64,000 nucleotides of DNA from Cristatella mucedo (taxonomy: Eukaryota > Bryozoa > Phylactolaemata > Cristatellidae), in contig WPIO01000028.1 in NCBI GenBank assembly GCA_009760855.2, positions 250,001 through 314,000 of the forward strand, given 5' to 3'. The position numbers were made by a program, and so were the translations under genes. Positions 12,323-23,562 of the stretch are shown piece after piece (positions within the stretch are counted from its first letter, which is position 1; each line of letters begins with the position of its first letter). The notes beneath the pieces are model-generated. The model made no database searches. It had not been told where the DNA came from and saw only the letters and a list, made by a program, of their open reading frames with translations.

Positions 12323-14160
12323 ACCTTTATTTTTTTATACTTTCCAACCCTAAAGTAGCTGCAGCCTCAGTCATAATTCTTTGATCCTTTGCTAACATCC
12401 TTTCTGGCTAAAGGGAACTTAAATCTGGTAAGTGGATACTGCCTGCAGCTGCTCATCAATAAAAAAAAAAGGGGGGGGGTGAAGAGTTCCTGTCGGCAGG
12501 CCTAAATACCTTTCCCAGGTGCATCAGCAGGCTTGCCATGGTGACCACATCCCCGGCGACCACATCACAGTAATGATGCCATGCAGGCTTCCTCATAACA
12601 CATTCCCTCCCACCTCTACTTTCCTATCCCACTCACAGCCACTAGTGCTGTTTTCTTACCGATAGGCACTAGATCACGACCTCGAGTCACGAGAGCAGCC
12701 ATTACGTGACCACGAGCCTTGCTGCTCACAGACGCAGACAGAAAACAAGACAGTACACACAGAGCCAGACGTGTGCTTTCAATGTAAGGTTCTGCAGGCT
12801 TACCCAAGGTTCACTTACGAGAAGAAACATTTGCAGTCGGATAGAGCTGGCGACAGGCAAAAACCAAGTCAGGTCGATGTTGATTTTGGTCCTTAACAGA
12901 GGTTTCAATGGACCGTCTCGGGTCGGAGGAAAGTAGGTAAAAGTCGTGGCTGGACAAAACCATACCCGGCTCGTTTCAAACCTTCGCAATGCATCCTCTC
13001 TCCCTCCCCCCAACTTTCCCAGGCACCAGGTTGCTGGAAGTGATGCTGCTAACGCAGCTAACCCTTTCAATTTCTCCCCTCCTCCAACGTGGCATCTCTT
13101 TCTGGGCTCTCTTACTAATTTGTCTCGTGGCTGGCTCCTCGCTATCACACATCGTGCCCCTTCCTTTACTTAGTTCCTAATGTGCATACATGCTAGCAGA
13201 TGTGCATCCACTTCGCGGTGGGTGACGATGTGCTTGGTGACACTAGTACCTATACATTGATATAATATCTACTTCAAGTCGGAGGTGCCACAGTCGCCAG
13301 TCATGCCTGCACACGACCCTGACCTTGATGCCTTGGGCTTCGGATAAGCTACTGTACTAGCATGAGCGATGAAGGTACACTGAACTGTAGTGACACTTCA
13401 GCTACAGGATGGGGGTACCTATGGCACCTATCACCAGTACGATGGATGCCATTGGCATGCTGTGGCTATTCTGACAATACCTGTCTCGATGGGTGCAAAA
13501 CCGTGTAGACAGACAATAAACACCGAGCAGATAGTATGCAAGCTCAGATGTTGCTTCAACCCGACTGAAGCTGCACTGCCCCCCCTCTCTGCAGCCTCCC
13601 GTTGCAGTTGTCGCTGCCGTGCCACTGTGGCAGCATTATACAGGCACGATAATTGCCCGTGACTTCTCATCAAAATATCGGCGAATCGAAAGCAGCCACT
13701 TGATGGCATTGTGTCACAGGCTCACTAGTCAGATCGAGCACTAAGACTAAGGCTGGGCACAGCAGCCTTTAACGTCTGGGAGCGACGTCCGGTCAGCACG
13801 CGACTAATATGCTCAGGCTGAAGAAGACTCCAGCGAGCTTCAAGTGTCACCACTCATTGCCACCATTGCCAGGATGAGCGAGCACGGAGGACCATCCAAG
13901 GCAGGCCAGGCTGCAGCCATCACCCAGCAGGCAGCAGCAGCAGCCTGCACTTGGGACCGGAATCAGCTGAAGTGCTGCAGCCGCAGGCCGCACTCTGCTA
14001 GGCCGATCTATTAGCTTATCGAGGTGTTTGTTTATGGTGCGCTTAATAACTGATGCCGAACGCGATAAGCCTGCCACACGCGTCCTGCGACGCCAGCAGT
14101 CGAACGAAGCTGCCACGTGCCGTCGGCGCCACATCGTACGCCCTTTCCACACTCGATTTC

Positions 14161-14165
14161 TACTC

Positions 14166-14220
<55 letters not shown>
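14161..14220. repeat. (TC)n microsatellite
   Basis: Mostly pure TC dinucleotides with one G interruption. Confidence 0.95.
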
Positions 14221-14222
<2 letters not shown>

Positions 14223-15010
14223 CTCGCCTGCGCCTAAATCTGTAAAGCTCGTAAGCAGCATGCCACTATTTCTCTCTCGGCATCTACAATCTGCCTACAA
14301 GACCACGGACTACCTATAAGACCCTTTGCCACCTCCACCGCAGGCTGCCAGCCGCAGCCCGCCACCGCCACCGCAGCCCCACCGCCATACCACACCACCA
14401 CATCACCACCCACTGCAGCCGGGAGGTCAGAGGTCTGCCGTCCGGCTGCCTCTCTTCTCTAGTGGCTGCCGAACCATAAGCCGCTAGGGCACAGAGCGCG
14501 CCGTGGTCAACTTCTTTTCTCACAGTTCGCTAACAGAATAAGCGAGTCCAGATGGCCAGGCAAAGCTTCCGGGGAGCAGCCAGATCAACTGAGAGCACAC
14601 GCTGTGACACAGCTGCATCCAATTTCTAGCCAGTCCGCGGCTGCAAAGCTCGACAGACAGAGAGAAAGGCAGCCAGCCAAGCCCTAATGAACTGTGCACG
14701 GGTCAGGCAGGCAAGCACACGACTGTACCGACGATCGGCGACTGCACAATGCAGACCCGTGTATGCAGCAGCGGCAGCGCGCTGACGGGCAGGCAGCTCG
14801 GGCACCACGCCTGAGACTGACTGAACCTGGCCGAGCGAGTGGCAGGAAAGGCATTCATTCGCTACCATCCCAGACAGCCCGACGAACGGCATGGCTCGAA
14901 CCGGCGCTGGCGCCCAAACCAGCCGAGTGCACTTGGCTGGTTTGGGGGAGGGCCGGGCTTCAGGGGCTGTGTGCAGCACCTCCTGAACCAATCATTGCGC
15001 TGCATCGAGA

Positions 15011-15214
<204 letters not shown>

Positions 15215-16879
15215 TTTGTCATCCTTCCACTTCTCTTTTCCTCGTGCAACCAACCGCATGTGCAGTGGATGGTGGCATCGTTAACATCTATATGCCTGGC
15301 TCTTTGTGACCAACCACTGCACTACATTCCCGGTCGGACCGTAACGTGCTGCATCCGCCCCACCACGGGAAAGAAGATAGCTTTCGTGACAAAAAAAAAG
15401 TCAGCTCACACCACTGCTAGCTAGCGCTGATGCCGTCCAGCCTCACTTCCTTCCATATCAGTCACGGTAGCACCTCTTCGGGTCCCGCCGGCCGGCCGGC
15501 CGGTGCTTCTTCCCGCCCACAGCCGAAGCCACCACTCTGCACACACACATCCCCCCGGGCTGAGCATGCCGGCAAGCAGGCCTACACGGAGATAAACACG
15601 AGAAGCAGCACTAGCCGAGCACGCAGCACGCGGTAGAGCTAGAGAGCCTGAGGACTCAACCCATTAGGATGTAACTGCGGCAGCGGCTGCTGCGGGCGAA
15701 CACAATGACAGAATGCTAGTGAACAGAAGAGCATGGCCAATATTTGCTACCTACACGGGCAGGGCGAGCTGTCAAAACAATGGCCTATCATGGCGGCTTT
15801 CATATTTTGCAAATTTGATTAGGCACTTAGAGGGTCGGGTAACAATATGCGCTCGGCGACAATGAAAACAGCGCTGCAACCGAGAAGCAGTGCAAAGTAA
15901 GTCGAGTGCACTTCCTCCGGCTGCTCCCCCGTGCCCCACCGTACCCCGACGTTCCCCGGCCCCTCCTCCCTCGGAGACAACGACGACACACCGGCAATAG
16001 CCGAGGCTTTCACTGAGACAGCTATGCCGGCCAACCAGCCACCAACCGAGCTGATGATAGATAGAAGTTGCCCAGCAACCGTTAGCTGCTTGCCGGCTCA
16101 TGCATGTGCGAGCGCTGAGCTCGTGCACATGCATGTGCAGCCAAGCAGCAGTGGTCAAATAGTTCGGCACTGAGCTCGGCTTGTTAGCTCAGTTAGCACC
16201 GGAAACAACCACAGGACGAGCGGCAGCAGCAGCACGGGCAGCAGCAGCAGCAGCACAGGCAGCAGCCGACTCACTACTGGGCCCTACCAGAAAACGGTGC
16301 TGACAGCTTCGAAGCTCAGCAACACGGCAACTAGGTAGCCAGAAAGCGGCTCACGGCAAGCCTTGGTCTGTCCGTCCGTAAGATCCGAGAGCGGTCGTAA
16401 GCTGCTAGCTGCTGCGGCCGTTGGGCTGCGGTCTCGGGGTAGAGGTCTCAGGGCAGCGGTCTCAGGGCAGGGAGCAATGAGGCTACACGAACCGTCGGCC
16501 GGCTGTACCACCTCCAGCCCTTCGGGCCCAACCCACACACTCAGACGTCAAGCTCTGACTCAGCAGAAGACTGAATTCGACAAAAGAATCCCGTCTACCT
16601 GTTCAGTGCACCACCGCCGACGGCGTTCGTCACCGGGGAGGCGCTAGCCAGCGCATTCTCGGCACCTCAGCGCCTCTTTGTGAGCCGGGCCGACGGCTCC
16701 GCCCCAAACAATGCCCCATCCCAAGGCGTGCGAGAGGCTACCCGGTGGCCCTGCCACCATTGTTTCAACTCAATTAAAATGCGCTATTACGCTGCCCACT
16801 AAGTGTGATCCAAGCATGACTCACGCCCGGCAACCAGTGAAAGGCCACCGACATACCGACTAACCCTAAGCGATACCAG

Positions 16880-17100
16880 AGCGAGAGAAAGAGAGCAAGG
16901 GAGAGCGAGAGCGAAGGGAGAGCGAGCGAGAGCGAGGTAGAGGGGAGAGAGGTAGAGGAGAGAGCGAGAGCGAGGGAGAGAGAGTGGGAGAGAAGAGAGT
17001 GGGAGAGAAGAGAGCGAGAAAGAAGAGAGCGAGAGAGATGAGAGAGAGCAGAGAGAGACGGGAGAGGGAGGAAGAGAGAGGGACCGTGACGAGAGAGCGA
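16880..17100. repeat. Degenerate GA-rich (purine) tract
   Basis: GAGAGCGAGAG-type imperfect repeats at the edge of the CpG-rich block. Confidence 0.8.
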
Positions 17101-18104
17101 GAACGGCTCCCGCGGCGGCGGGAGCGAGCGTTACGGCCGACAGTAAAAATTCGACCGGCGGCCGCGCACCGCCGTCAGGGTTGATTTGAATCGTGCAATG
17201 CCTGACGCCGCGCGCTTTCTCACGCCGCAGTCGGCGCGACAATAGCGCTAACGCCGCGGCGAGCGCCGCGCGGGGCGAACGCGAGCGCGACGGACCCGAA
17301 GCGGCCCGAACCGTGACTAGTACGCTCCGTCCGCGCGCGACGGCAGCGCTCGCCGAGCACTCCGGCTCGCGAGCTGGCGGATGCCTGACAATAAACTGCC
17401 CCCATCTCGCACGACACGCGCCAGCCGACTACGCTAAGCTGGGCGGCACAACGACGGCGCCCAGCGGATTGAGCGATCGCCGAGCAGAAGAAGCCCGACG
17501 GCCGCGCGCCGCCGCCGCCGCGTACAGGATGCCGCCAGCCCTTACCGTGTACGCGCGCGCGCGCTTAGAAAACTCGTCGAGTCCAGTACATAATTCGATG
17601 AGCTGCCGCAGAATATATCGCCAGCAATTCGCTACAGACGATTCGGTACGAACACACAATAACAAATGCAGAAAGCCATGTCTTTGTTCCGCCGAGCACC
17701 TTGACCTCTTCGATGTATTCATACGCGCGCGCGCGCGCGCGGATTCAACCGGTGCCGCGGTCGCGCCGCCCGCTGCGGCCGGCTGCGGCTGCTCGGCGGG
17801 TCGGCTACGCCCTATCTCGATGTCATCTCTACTGGCGATCGCGGTATTAGCAAGCAGTGTGAATGGTTTTGCGTCTGACCACGCGAAGATAACGTTGCAG
17901 GACCGGGCTTCAGCAGTCGCCAGCACCTGAGGCGGCGGCCGGAGGGAGTTCGACTTCGCCGCGCCGGCAGTTCCGCCTGCCTCGTTTTTTGCGTGCGTGG
18001 GTCACGCGGCGGTTTAAAAAATTTCGCACATTGTTCGCTCCGATTTTTCTTTCATTCCCGCGAATTGCTACGCATGCTAACTACCGGCTCGATGCGAACG
18101 TCGA

Positions 18105-18268
18105 GCCGGGACCAGTCCGAGGGCCTCACTAAACAAATCAATCGGTAGTAGTGACGGGCGGTGTTTGCAATGGACAGGGACGTAATCGACGCAAGCTAGT
18201 GACTTGCGCTTACTGGGAATTCCTCGTTCATGGGGAAAAGTTACAAGCACCAATCCCTAGTCATATGT
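18105..18268 (-). pseudogene. Degraded fragment of 18S rRNA (3' region)
   Basis: On the minus strand this corresponds to the last part of small-subunit rRNA. On plus it reads GAGGGCCTCACTAAAC, AATCGGTAGTAGTGACGGGC, GGTGTTTGCAATGGACAGGG and CTTACTGGGAATTCCTCGTT CATGGGG, matching the inverse of the conserved decoding-site region. Substitutions in positions that are nearly universal (for example GTTTGCAA for GTGTACAA) and loss of similarity after about 18270 show a dead copy, not a functional rDNA unit. Confidence 0.85.
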
Positions 18269-18699
18269 ATTATTTCGACGTCAAAAGCTGAGACCTTACT
18301 GGCTAGCGATGCGTTTGCTTTACTGCTACCACCTCACAGCGTCAGTTATAAAATTAAAATCCACCGTTGCGGTAGCCTGTTTTATTCAAAAGCAGAAGAG
18401 CCTTAGCGGCTTTCCTCTCGCCTACAGCGAGCAAACAAGGATTCGCAAAGATAGTTTGGATGCAGTTGTAACTTATTATGCGATACCCCCACCAATGCAG
18501 GAAAACTCGTACATCCAGTTACTCGCGCTTGCCAATACAGGCTGTCAACGAATAAGCTTAAACTGTAATCGTGACGCCTTTCCTCAAGCAAACTTCGAGG
18601 AAAATTATTGCTGAGTGATTTCAACTAGAATTACCATCACCTTCCTGCTTTCCAGCCACGGTCTGAGTGCGACAACCTTTGTTCCGGAATGCTTCTTTC

Positions 18700-18790
18700 A
18701 ATGCTTCCTTTACAGCGCCTGTAAATTGCCTCAAAGGAAGTAGTTCTCTTAGGTCGCTACAAAATATTCTTGTTTGCATTATTGATATTA
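18700..18790 (+). mobile_element. L2-A-like 3'-terminal fragment
   Basis: CAGCGCCTGTAAATTGCCTC, AAGGAAGTAGTTCTCTTAGG and TTTGCATTATTGATATT recall the hairpin end seen at 32370-32440. Confidence 0.45.
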
Positions 18791-18929
18791 CGCTGGAATC
18801 TTCAGTTTCTTAGATGCGGCATCCAAAATAAGGACCACTCGCGGTCGCGCGCGCGGCGATTCTTGCACGCTGACCAGGGCATCGCTTGTCGGAGCGGACG
18901 TTAAATGACGAGCCGCGTAAAATAACGGA

Positions 18930-19425
18930 ATCTGTTGCGTCTCCGCCTGTTATTCCACAAAGTCACAAAGACTATGCGGGTTCTACGGAGATTTCTCTAC
19001 AGCGAACTCAAGCTGTTCAAGTCCGGCACACGCTTGGGGTGTCCTATGAGTAGCAGCTCCACTTTATCGTCGTTAAGTTTAAGGAAATTTGCCGACATCA
19101 AGGATCGAATGTCAGCAAGGCAAGCATTCAGTTTAACAGTCGCTTCAGCAGATTCCGACTGTAAATGAAAAATACGGCTGGGTATCGTACTAGTAATGGT
19201 CCATTTCTGGGCCCGAATCGCTTTCTTTTCCCAGAGGTTGAGTATAAATGGACAACAGCAAAGGACCGAGCACAAACCCCGTGGAACTCCACAGGTGACT
19301 ATTCTGGTGGATGAGACCTGACCCCCACACGACACGAATTGAGCGCGACCGGACAAGTACGATTTGAACCACGCCAGTCTGCCAGACCGATCATTGTTCT
19401 CGATCGTTCAAGTAGGACATCGGCA
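18930..19425 (-). pseudogene. L2-B LINE RT fragment and 3' end
   Basis: The minus frame gives GVP-QGSVLGPLLF-like residues after frameshifts (CGVPRGLCSVLCC), then DSAEATVKLNACLADIRSLM and SANFLKLNDDKVELLLIGHP (18997-19356). An L2-B-type 3' end lies directly downstream (18930-18995, CACAAAGTCACAAAGACTAT), which implies loss of the segment between. Continues upstream at 19576 after a SINE-A insertion. Confidence 0.75.
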
Positions 19426-19427
19426 CA

Positions 19428-19575
19428 CTATGTAAGGCGGTTGGTTGTCATGACCTCGGTCCCGAGGTCGTGGGTTCGAGTCCTACGGTGGGCGATCCTT
19501 TGTTGCCGCAGCAAGTTGTGGTGATAGCCGTAAAGGCTCTTCTGTCGCTATACAAAAGAGGCTGTTAAATCAGCT
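19428..19575 (+). mobile_element. SINE-A inserted in L2-B
   Basis: tRNA-like head with B box GGGTTCGAGTCC and a preceding palindrome (GACCTCGGTCCCGAGGTC). Body GATAGCCGTAAAGGCTCTTC, tail CGCTATACAAAAGAGGCTGT TAAATCAGC. It lies between the two halves of an RT domain. Confidence 0.8.
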
Positions 19576-19960
19576 AGTGATCAGTCGCGTCGAAGGCTGC
19601 TGATTGATCCAGCAGGACTAAAGCACTGACGTTCCCGTCGAAGTTCTGCATAGGATTTCATTGGTTCCATGGAGGAGAGCTGTTTCAGCGGAGTGTTGTC
19701 ACTTGAATACCCTTAAATTTTTCTATAAATTTATTCCACTCAATGTTTGCTATAAGCTGCTTGGCGACAATCTTTTCAAGAATCTTTGACGAAAAAGAAG
19801 AGGGAAAACTGAACGATAGTTTGCCAGGACCTCGAAATCTAATCCAGATTGGTAATCCCAATTGGTATCGGTCTATCGATGGCCGATTTGAGGGATTTGG
19901 GTACAACCCCGCTTTTCAGAAAAGCATTCAGAATTTTGGATTATTAATAACAATAATAAT
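19576..19960 (-). pseudogene. L2-B LINE RT fragment, part upstream of the SINE
   Basis: Reads PSSFSSKILEKIVAKQLIAN on the minus strand and, further on, ALVLLDQSAAFDATDH, the RT motif before the catalytic site. The SINE-A lies just after DATDH, splitting the RT domain. Confidence 0.75.
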
Positions 19961-19995
19961 ACATTTATATAGCGGTTATGGCTGGGCAAATTTTG

Positions 19996-20115
19996 TCTGC
20001 CGGCGAAGACTGCAGAAGCGATGATGGTATAGGGTCTTCAGGAGACGAGCTATTTTTACTAGACTTTATTGAGGAATTGTGTGCAGAAACCTCGGAAAAT
20101 CTCTGAAGGACAATC
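19996..20115. repeat. Unclassified direct repeat, copy 1
   Basis: TCTGCCGGCGAAGACTGCAG, ATGATGGTATAGGGTCTTC, CTAGACTTTATTGAGGAATT and AAACCTCGGAAAATCTCTGA. Paired with 20777-20892. Confidence 0.7.
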
Positions 20116-20506
20116 ACAGGTTTGCTGTTCAACAATTGCTTCGGTCGGGGGGAGCTTTATGGAGGCACGAGCGTGGGCAGTTTTTTCAGTGAGGAATGCT
20201 GAAAACTGGTCGGCGTAGCCGAACAGCGGACCGAAAACGCGGTAGAGGTAGCCAACAACCGAGCGGATATTGATCAATAATAACAAAGCTCATTGCGAGG
20301 CAGCGCTGGCGTTCGGCGCGAGCCAGTTTTTGCGTCGCGCGATCAGTTGCACCTCTACCGAGACGGGAAACGACACATCGCAAGCTGATGTGTTCGCAGT
20401 TCGAGCAGTCGCCGGCGAGCGGCGAAGTTTGCAGGCGTCTGCGGCGGTAGCGGCGCCCAAAGCGGGCCAAGAGCTCGACCGGCAAAGTACAGCACAGCAA
20501 AGGTGG

Positions 20507-20735
20507 GCTGATCAAACAGCCTCATTCACTAGAACGCGGCAGACGAGCCACGGCGCGAGCGGCGGCTATCGCCGCCGCTCGCGCCGAGGCTTTTGTCTTG
20601 CCTCGCCTTGTCCCGTCTCGCCGTGGCCGGGGATTTCGCGATTTACGGGATTGCCTGCTGCAGGATTCGAACCCACGATCTGGGTCGCTACGTGCCGTGC
20701 GAGCAGCGCTACCGCCAGGCTAAGCCGCTAGAGCC
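20507..20735 (-). mobile_element. SINE-A, CpG-rich copy
   Basis: Tail GCTGATCAAACAGCCTCATT and body with an extended hairpin (see findings). B-box complement GGATTCGAACCCACGATC and A-box-like TAGCCTGGCGGTAGCG on the minus strand. Confidence 0.7.
20552..20585. repeat. Perfect inverted repeat, 14-bp arms, inside SINE-A
   Basis: GGCGCGAGCGGCGG, loop CTATCG, then CCGCCGCTCGCGCC. Confidence 0.93.
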
Positions 20736-20776
20736 AAGCGAGCAGCGGACACGAAGCTCTGATGCTCCCGATCCAT

Positions 20777-20892
20777 TCTGCCGGCGAAGACCGCAGAAGC
20801 GATGATGGTATAGGGTCTTCGGAATACGAAGTTCTTTTTACTGGACTTCATTGCCGCATTACGTGCGGAAACCTCAGACAATCTCTGAGCGA
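20777..20892. repeat. Unclassified direct repeat, copy 2
   Basis: Same order as copy 1 with substitutions, many adding CpG (GAAGACCGCAG, CATTACGTGCGG). A SINE-A lies between the two. No terminal structure identifies a class. Confidence 0.7.
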
Positions 20893-20997
20893 TGCTCAAC
20901 ACTTGCTGCGAGGAGCGCCACCGGAAGCCGGAAGCTGATCCGTCGCCAAGTGATAGCACGCCACGAGCGCCGGACTGTTATATATATAAATATATAT

Positions 20998-21135
20998 AAT
21001 TCATTTATATAGCGCCCCAAGAGAACTTAATCTCTATTAAAGCGCTTCACATATCCCCCAGGGCTCGAGCCCACGACCTCAGTAAGACCTTGGTCGGGGT
21101 GATCACCTTAACCGGTAGACCAAACCAGCTCGGCG
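20998..21135 (-). mobile_element. SINE-B, near full length
   Basis: AATTCATTTATATAGCGCCC, AAGAGAACTTAATCTCTATT and AAGCGCTTCACATAT form the tail. The head has GGGCTCGAGCCCACGACCTC (B box) and CACCTTAACCGGTAGACCAA (A box, minus strand). Confidence 0.8.
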
Positions 21136-21234
21136 GTGTTTACTAAAGGAGGCGTCGGCGTCCACGGCAACAGCTAACTTTCGCGCCACTCTAGCACGAC
21201 TTCAGCAACTTAACTGAAAAGGCGAAGTGCGAGC

Positions 21235-21312
21235 GTAATAATAACGATAAGAAATTTTTTGGGCGCCCTACGAGAATTCAATCTCTTTTTAGGTACTTTG
21301 GGCGCACCGAAA
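21235..21312 (-). mobile_element. L2-A-like 3'-terminal fragment
   Basis: AATAATAACGATAAG, GGGCGCCCTACGAGAATTCA and ATCTCTTTTTAGGTACTTTG, a hairpin-end remnant. Confidence 0.55.
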
Positions 21313-21884
21313 AGGAAGCCTGTCTGCCAGCCAGCTGGTCACTGACAAGGGATGCAATGCGCAGCCCTTTTCACGACATATTTCCGTATGAAATTACCGT
21401 ACATTGCACGGCACCGGAGTTGGGGAGCGTTTGCGGCGGCCAAGGCACTGACGGGACACTCGCTAACCTAAAACGACACGCGACCGAATTACGCCCTGTA
21501 CGCGCCGCTCGGTCGGACCCTGCGTCATTCACTCGAGCGGAAGTTCTCGCGACGCGGGCGGACTTGGCGTACGCGTCCGGTCGCGAGCGCCGAGTTCAGT
21601 GGCGGCGGCGGGGTGGGGGGCCGCTGCAGAGAGCGAGAGGTCAACCGCAACCCGTTCGCCCGCCGCGCCGCCAACGTGGCGCCGCCGCCGCCGCCGCCGC
21701 AGGCCGCCGCTAGCCCTCGTCGCGCCCCCGTAGGGCCGATCGCCGGTTTGTGTGGTGAGGAACTCGCGCCCAGGGAGCGATGCTCAAATTTCATCCCGCC
21801 CGACCGATAGAAGGCTGTGCGGGGTCGATCGCTGGCGGCGACGACGACGTTCAAACGAAATACTAGCCGATTTAGCGCCCTCGC

Positions 21885-22025
21885 TTGTACAGCGGCAGAA
21901 GAGCCTCAACGGCCACTACCGCAGCTTGCAGTTGGCAATCAAAGATCGCTCGCTGAAGGATTCGAACCCACGACCGACGGTGGTGAAGAGCGAGCACCTT
22001 ACCTCCTGGGCCGTCGCGGCCCAGT
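21885..22025 (-). mobile_element. SINE-A
   Basis: GTACAGCGGCAGAAGAGCCT, CAAAGATCGCTCGCTGAAGG and ATTCGAACCCACGACCG, with the head ending GGGCCGTCGCGGCCC. Confidence 0.75.
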
Positions 22026-22409
22026 GACGTGACGCAAATCGCGGCGACTGTCGCTCAAACGCCGGAAAGAGCGCGCTGGCGGCGAATTTGCCAACCGGCG
22101 GATTAGCGAGAGCGAAAAAATGGCGAGCCGCGAAGCGAGCGACGTAGCGGCGCCGTCGCCTTTATAGTTCTCAGGCGTCGCACCGGCTGCCGGCGCAGCG
22201 AGCGACGCAGCGCGCCGCCGTGCGGCTGAGCGAGCGAACGAGACGGACGAGTCGGCCTGCCGGGTCCTCGCGCGGTGGGGAGAGGCGAGCGTCGGCCAAT
22301 CGGGGGACTGCACGAGGTCGTTGCGTTCGCGGCCGCCAAGGCTCTCCCCCTCCTCCCCCAGCTGTTCCAGTCCTTCGCTTAAAAACCGATGGCGACGACG
22401 GAAGCGTGC

Positions 22410-22700
22410 GCTCTGCCGGCCCAAGACTGCGGAACTCACTTCTACAGTTCTTACGCAACGACATACATCTGCCCTCCTGCCGCCGACTACCGCGCATCGT
22501 TTCCGGCCGTCCCGAGCTGCTACTTCCGCGATGCTCTCGCTGCCTCGACTGCACTCCTGACTCTAGCTACGAGAGCTTCTCACTCGTTCTTCGTTACGTG
22601 AGATGAAGTCTGAATGCGTAAAGAAAGACGCCAAGGCCTTGAGCGCGCTATACATAACTCTCCCGCGTAACACCCGCACACAATCAGTTACAGACAGAGG
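22410..22700 (+). mobile_element. L2-B LINE 3' end, CpG-rich copy
   Basis: Same sequence as 51440-51730 (CTTACGCAACGACAWACTMY, GCGCTATACAWAACTCTCCY, GCGTAACACCCRCA) but with many CpG sites where the 51 kb copy has TG or CA. No ACATT tail. Confidence 0.75.
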
Positions 22701-22895
22701 ATATAGTACACCGCATTGCGAAGTCGGCGTCTCGACGACGCGAGGCGCATGCGACCGCCGCCGCTGTCGCTCGCCGCTACGAAGCGCACCTCTGCGAGCC
22801 GCAGGCTGCGCCGAGGCTCTCGGACGCCGAGCCTCGGCGCGCGTTTTCGCGTCGCGCTCGCGGGAGCCGAACATTTAGCGGCTCGGCGCGCTTTA

Positions 22896-23048
22896 TAATA
22901 ATAATAATAATGCACTTTATAAAGCGCCCTCGGAGAACTCAATCTCTCTCTAGGCACTTTACATTTTCTGCAAAGGGAATAATAATAATGCACTCGATAA
23001 AGCGCCCTCAGAGAACTCAATCTCCTTCTAGACGCTTTACATTTGCTT
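22896..23048 (-). mobile_element. Two adjacent L2-A 3' ends in tandem
   Basis: Two copies of (AAT)n plus the hairpin segment (CGCCCTCRGAGAACTCAATC) lie directly next to each other, breaking at about 22978. Each is only about 75 bp, so both are extreme 5' truncations or a tandem duplication. Confidence 0.8.
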
Positions 23049-23410
23049 GACCGTTGTCTTTTCATTTCTCTCCCGAGGAGCGCGGCGGATTTGGCGGCGG
23101 CCGCCGCTAGAGTGGCAGGCGGCGCCCTGAGCGCCGGCCAGCGCGACTGCCGCGCCGGCGCCCCGAGCGTGGCGCGGCGGCGAGCGACGGCGGAGGCAGG
23201 AGGCGGAGCTGCCCGTCCCTTTCCCTCCCCCGTCGCGCGCTCGCAGCGCGGCGGCGCAGCGCCGCCGTCGGTTCTACGCGGGGCTCGACGGGCGGGCGAC
23301 TTAGGGAAATAAGTATATTGATTTGCCGACGCTCTGCAGCCTACTACGTGCACACGAATGCGTACGTGGGGGTGGCCGGGAAGTCAGCAGATCCCTCTCG
23401 GACTGACTTC

Positions 23411-23562
23411 GCCGGTTTGGCCCAGCGGGTTACGGAGCTCGCCCCGACCGAGGTCAGTTTATTGGATGACCTAGGTCGTGGGCTCGAGCCCCGCGGCGCG
23501 TTCGAAGTGCCTCTGAAAAGAGATCAGGTTCTCTTAGGGCGCTATACAAATGAGCTATTATT
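23411..23562 (+). mobile_element. SINE-B, near full length
   Basis: CCGGTTTGGCCCAGCGGGTT A box, CGTGGGCTCGAGCCCCGCGG B box, tail AGGTTCTCTTAGGGCGCTAT ACAAATGAG. Confidence 0.8.

Noticed and set aside
12640-12730. Possible minus-strand exon ending at GTAAGAAA near 12660
   Set aside because: Splice-like ends only; the peptide has no recognised homology and phase cannot be tested.
17193-17930. 245-codon plus frame and 165-codon minus frame in GC-rich DNA
   Set aside because: Both strands are open because of high GC; Arg/Ala-rich composition, no motif, no splice support.
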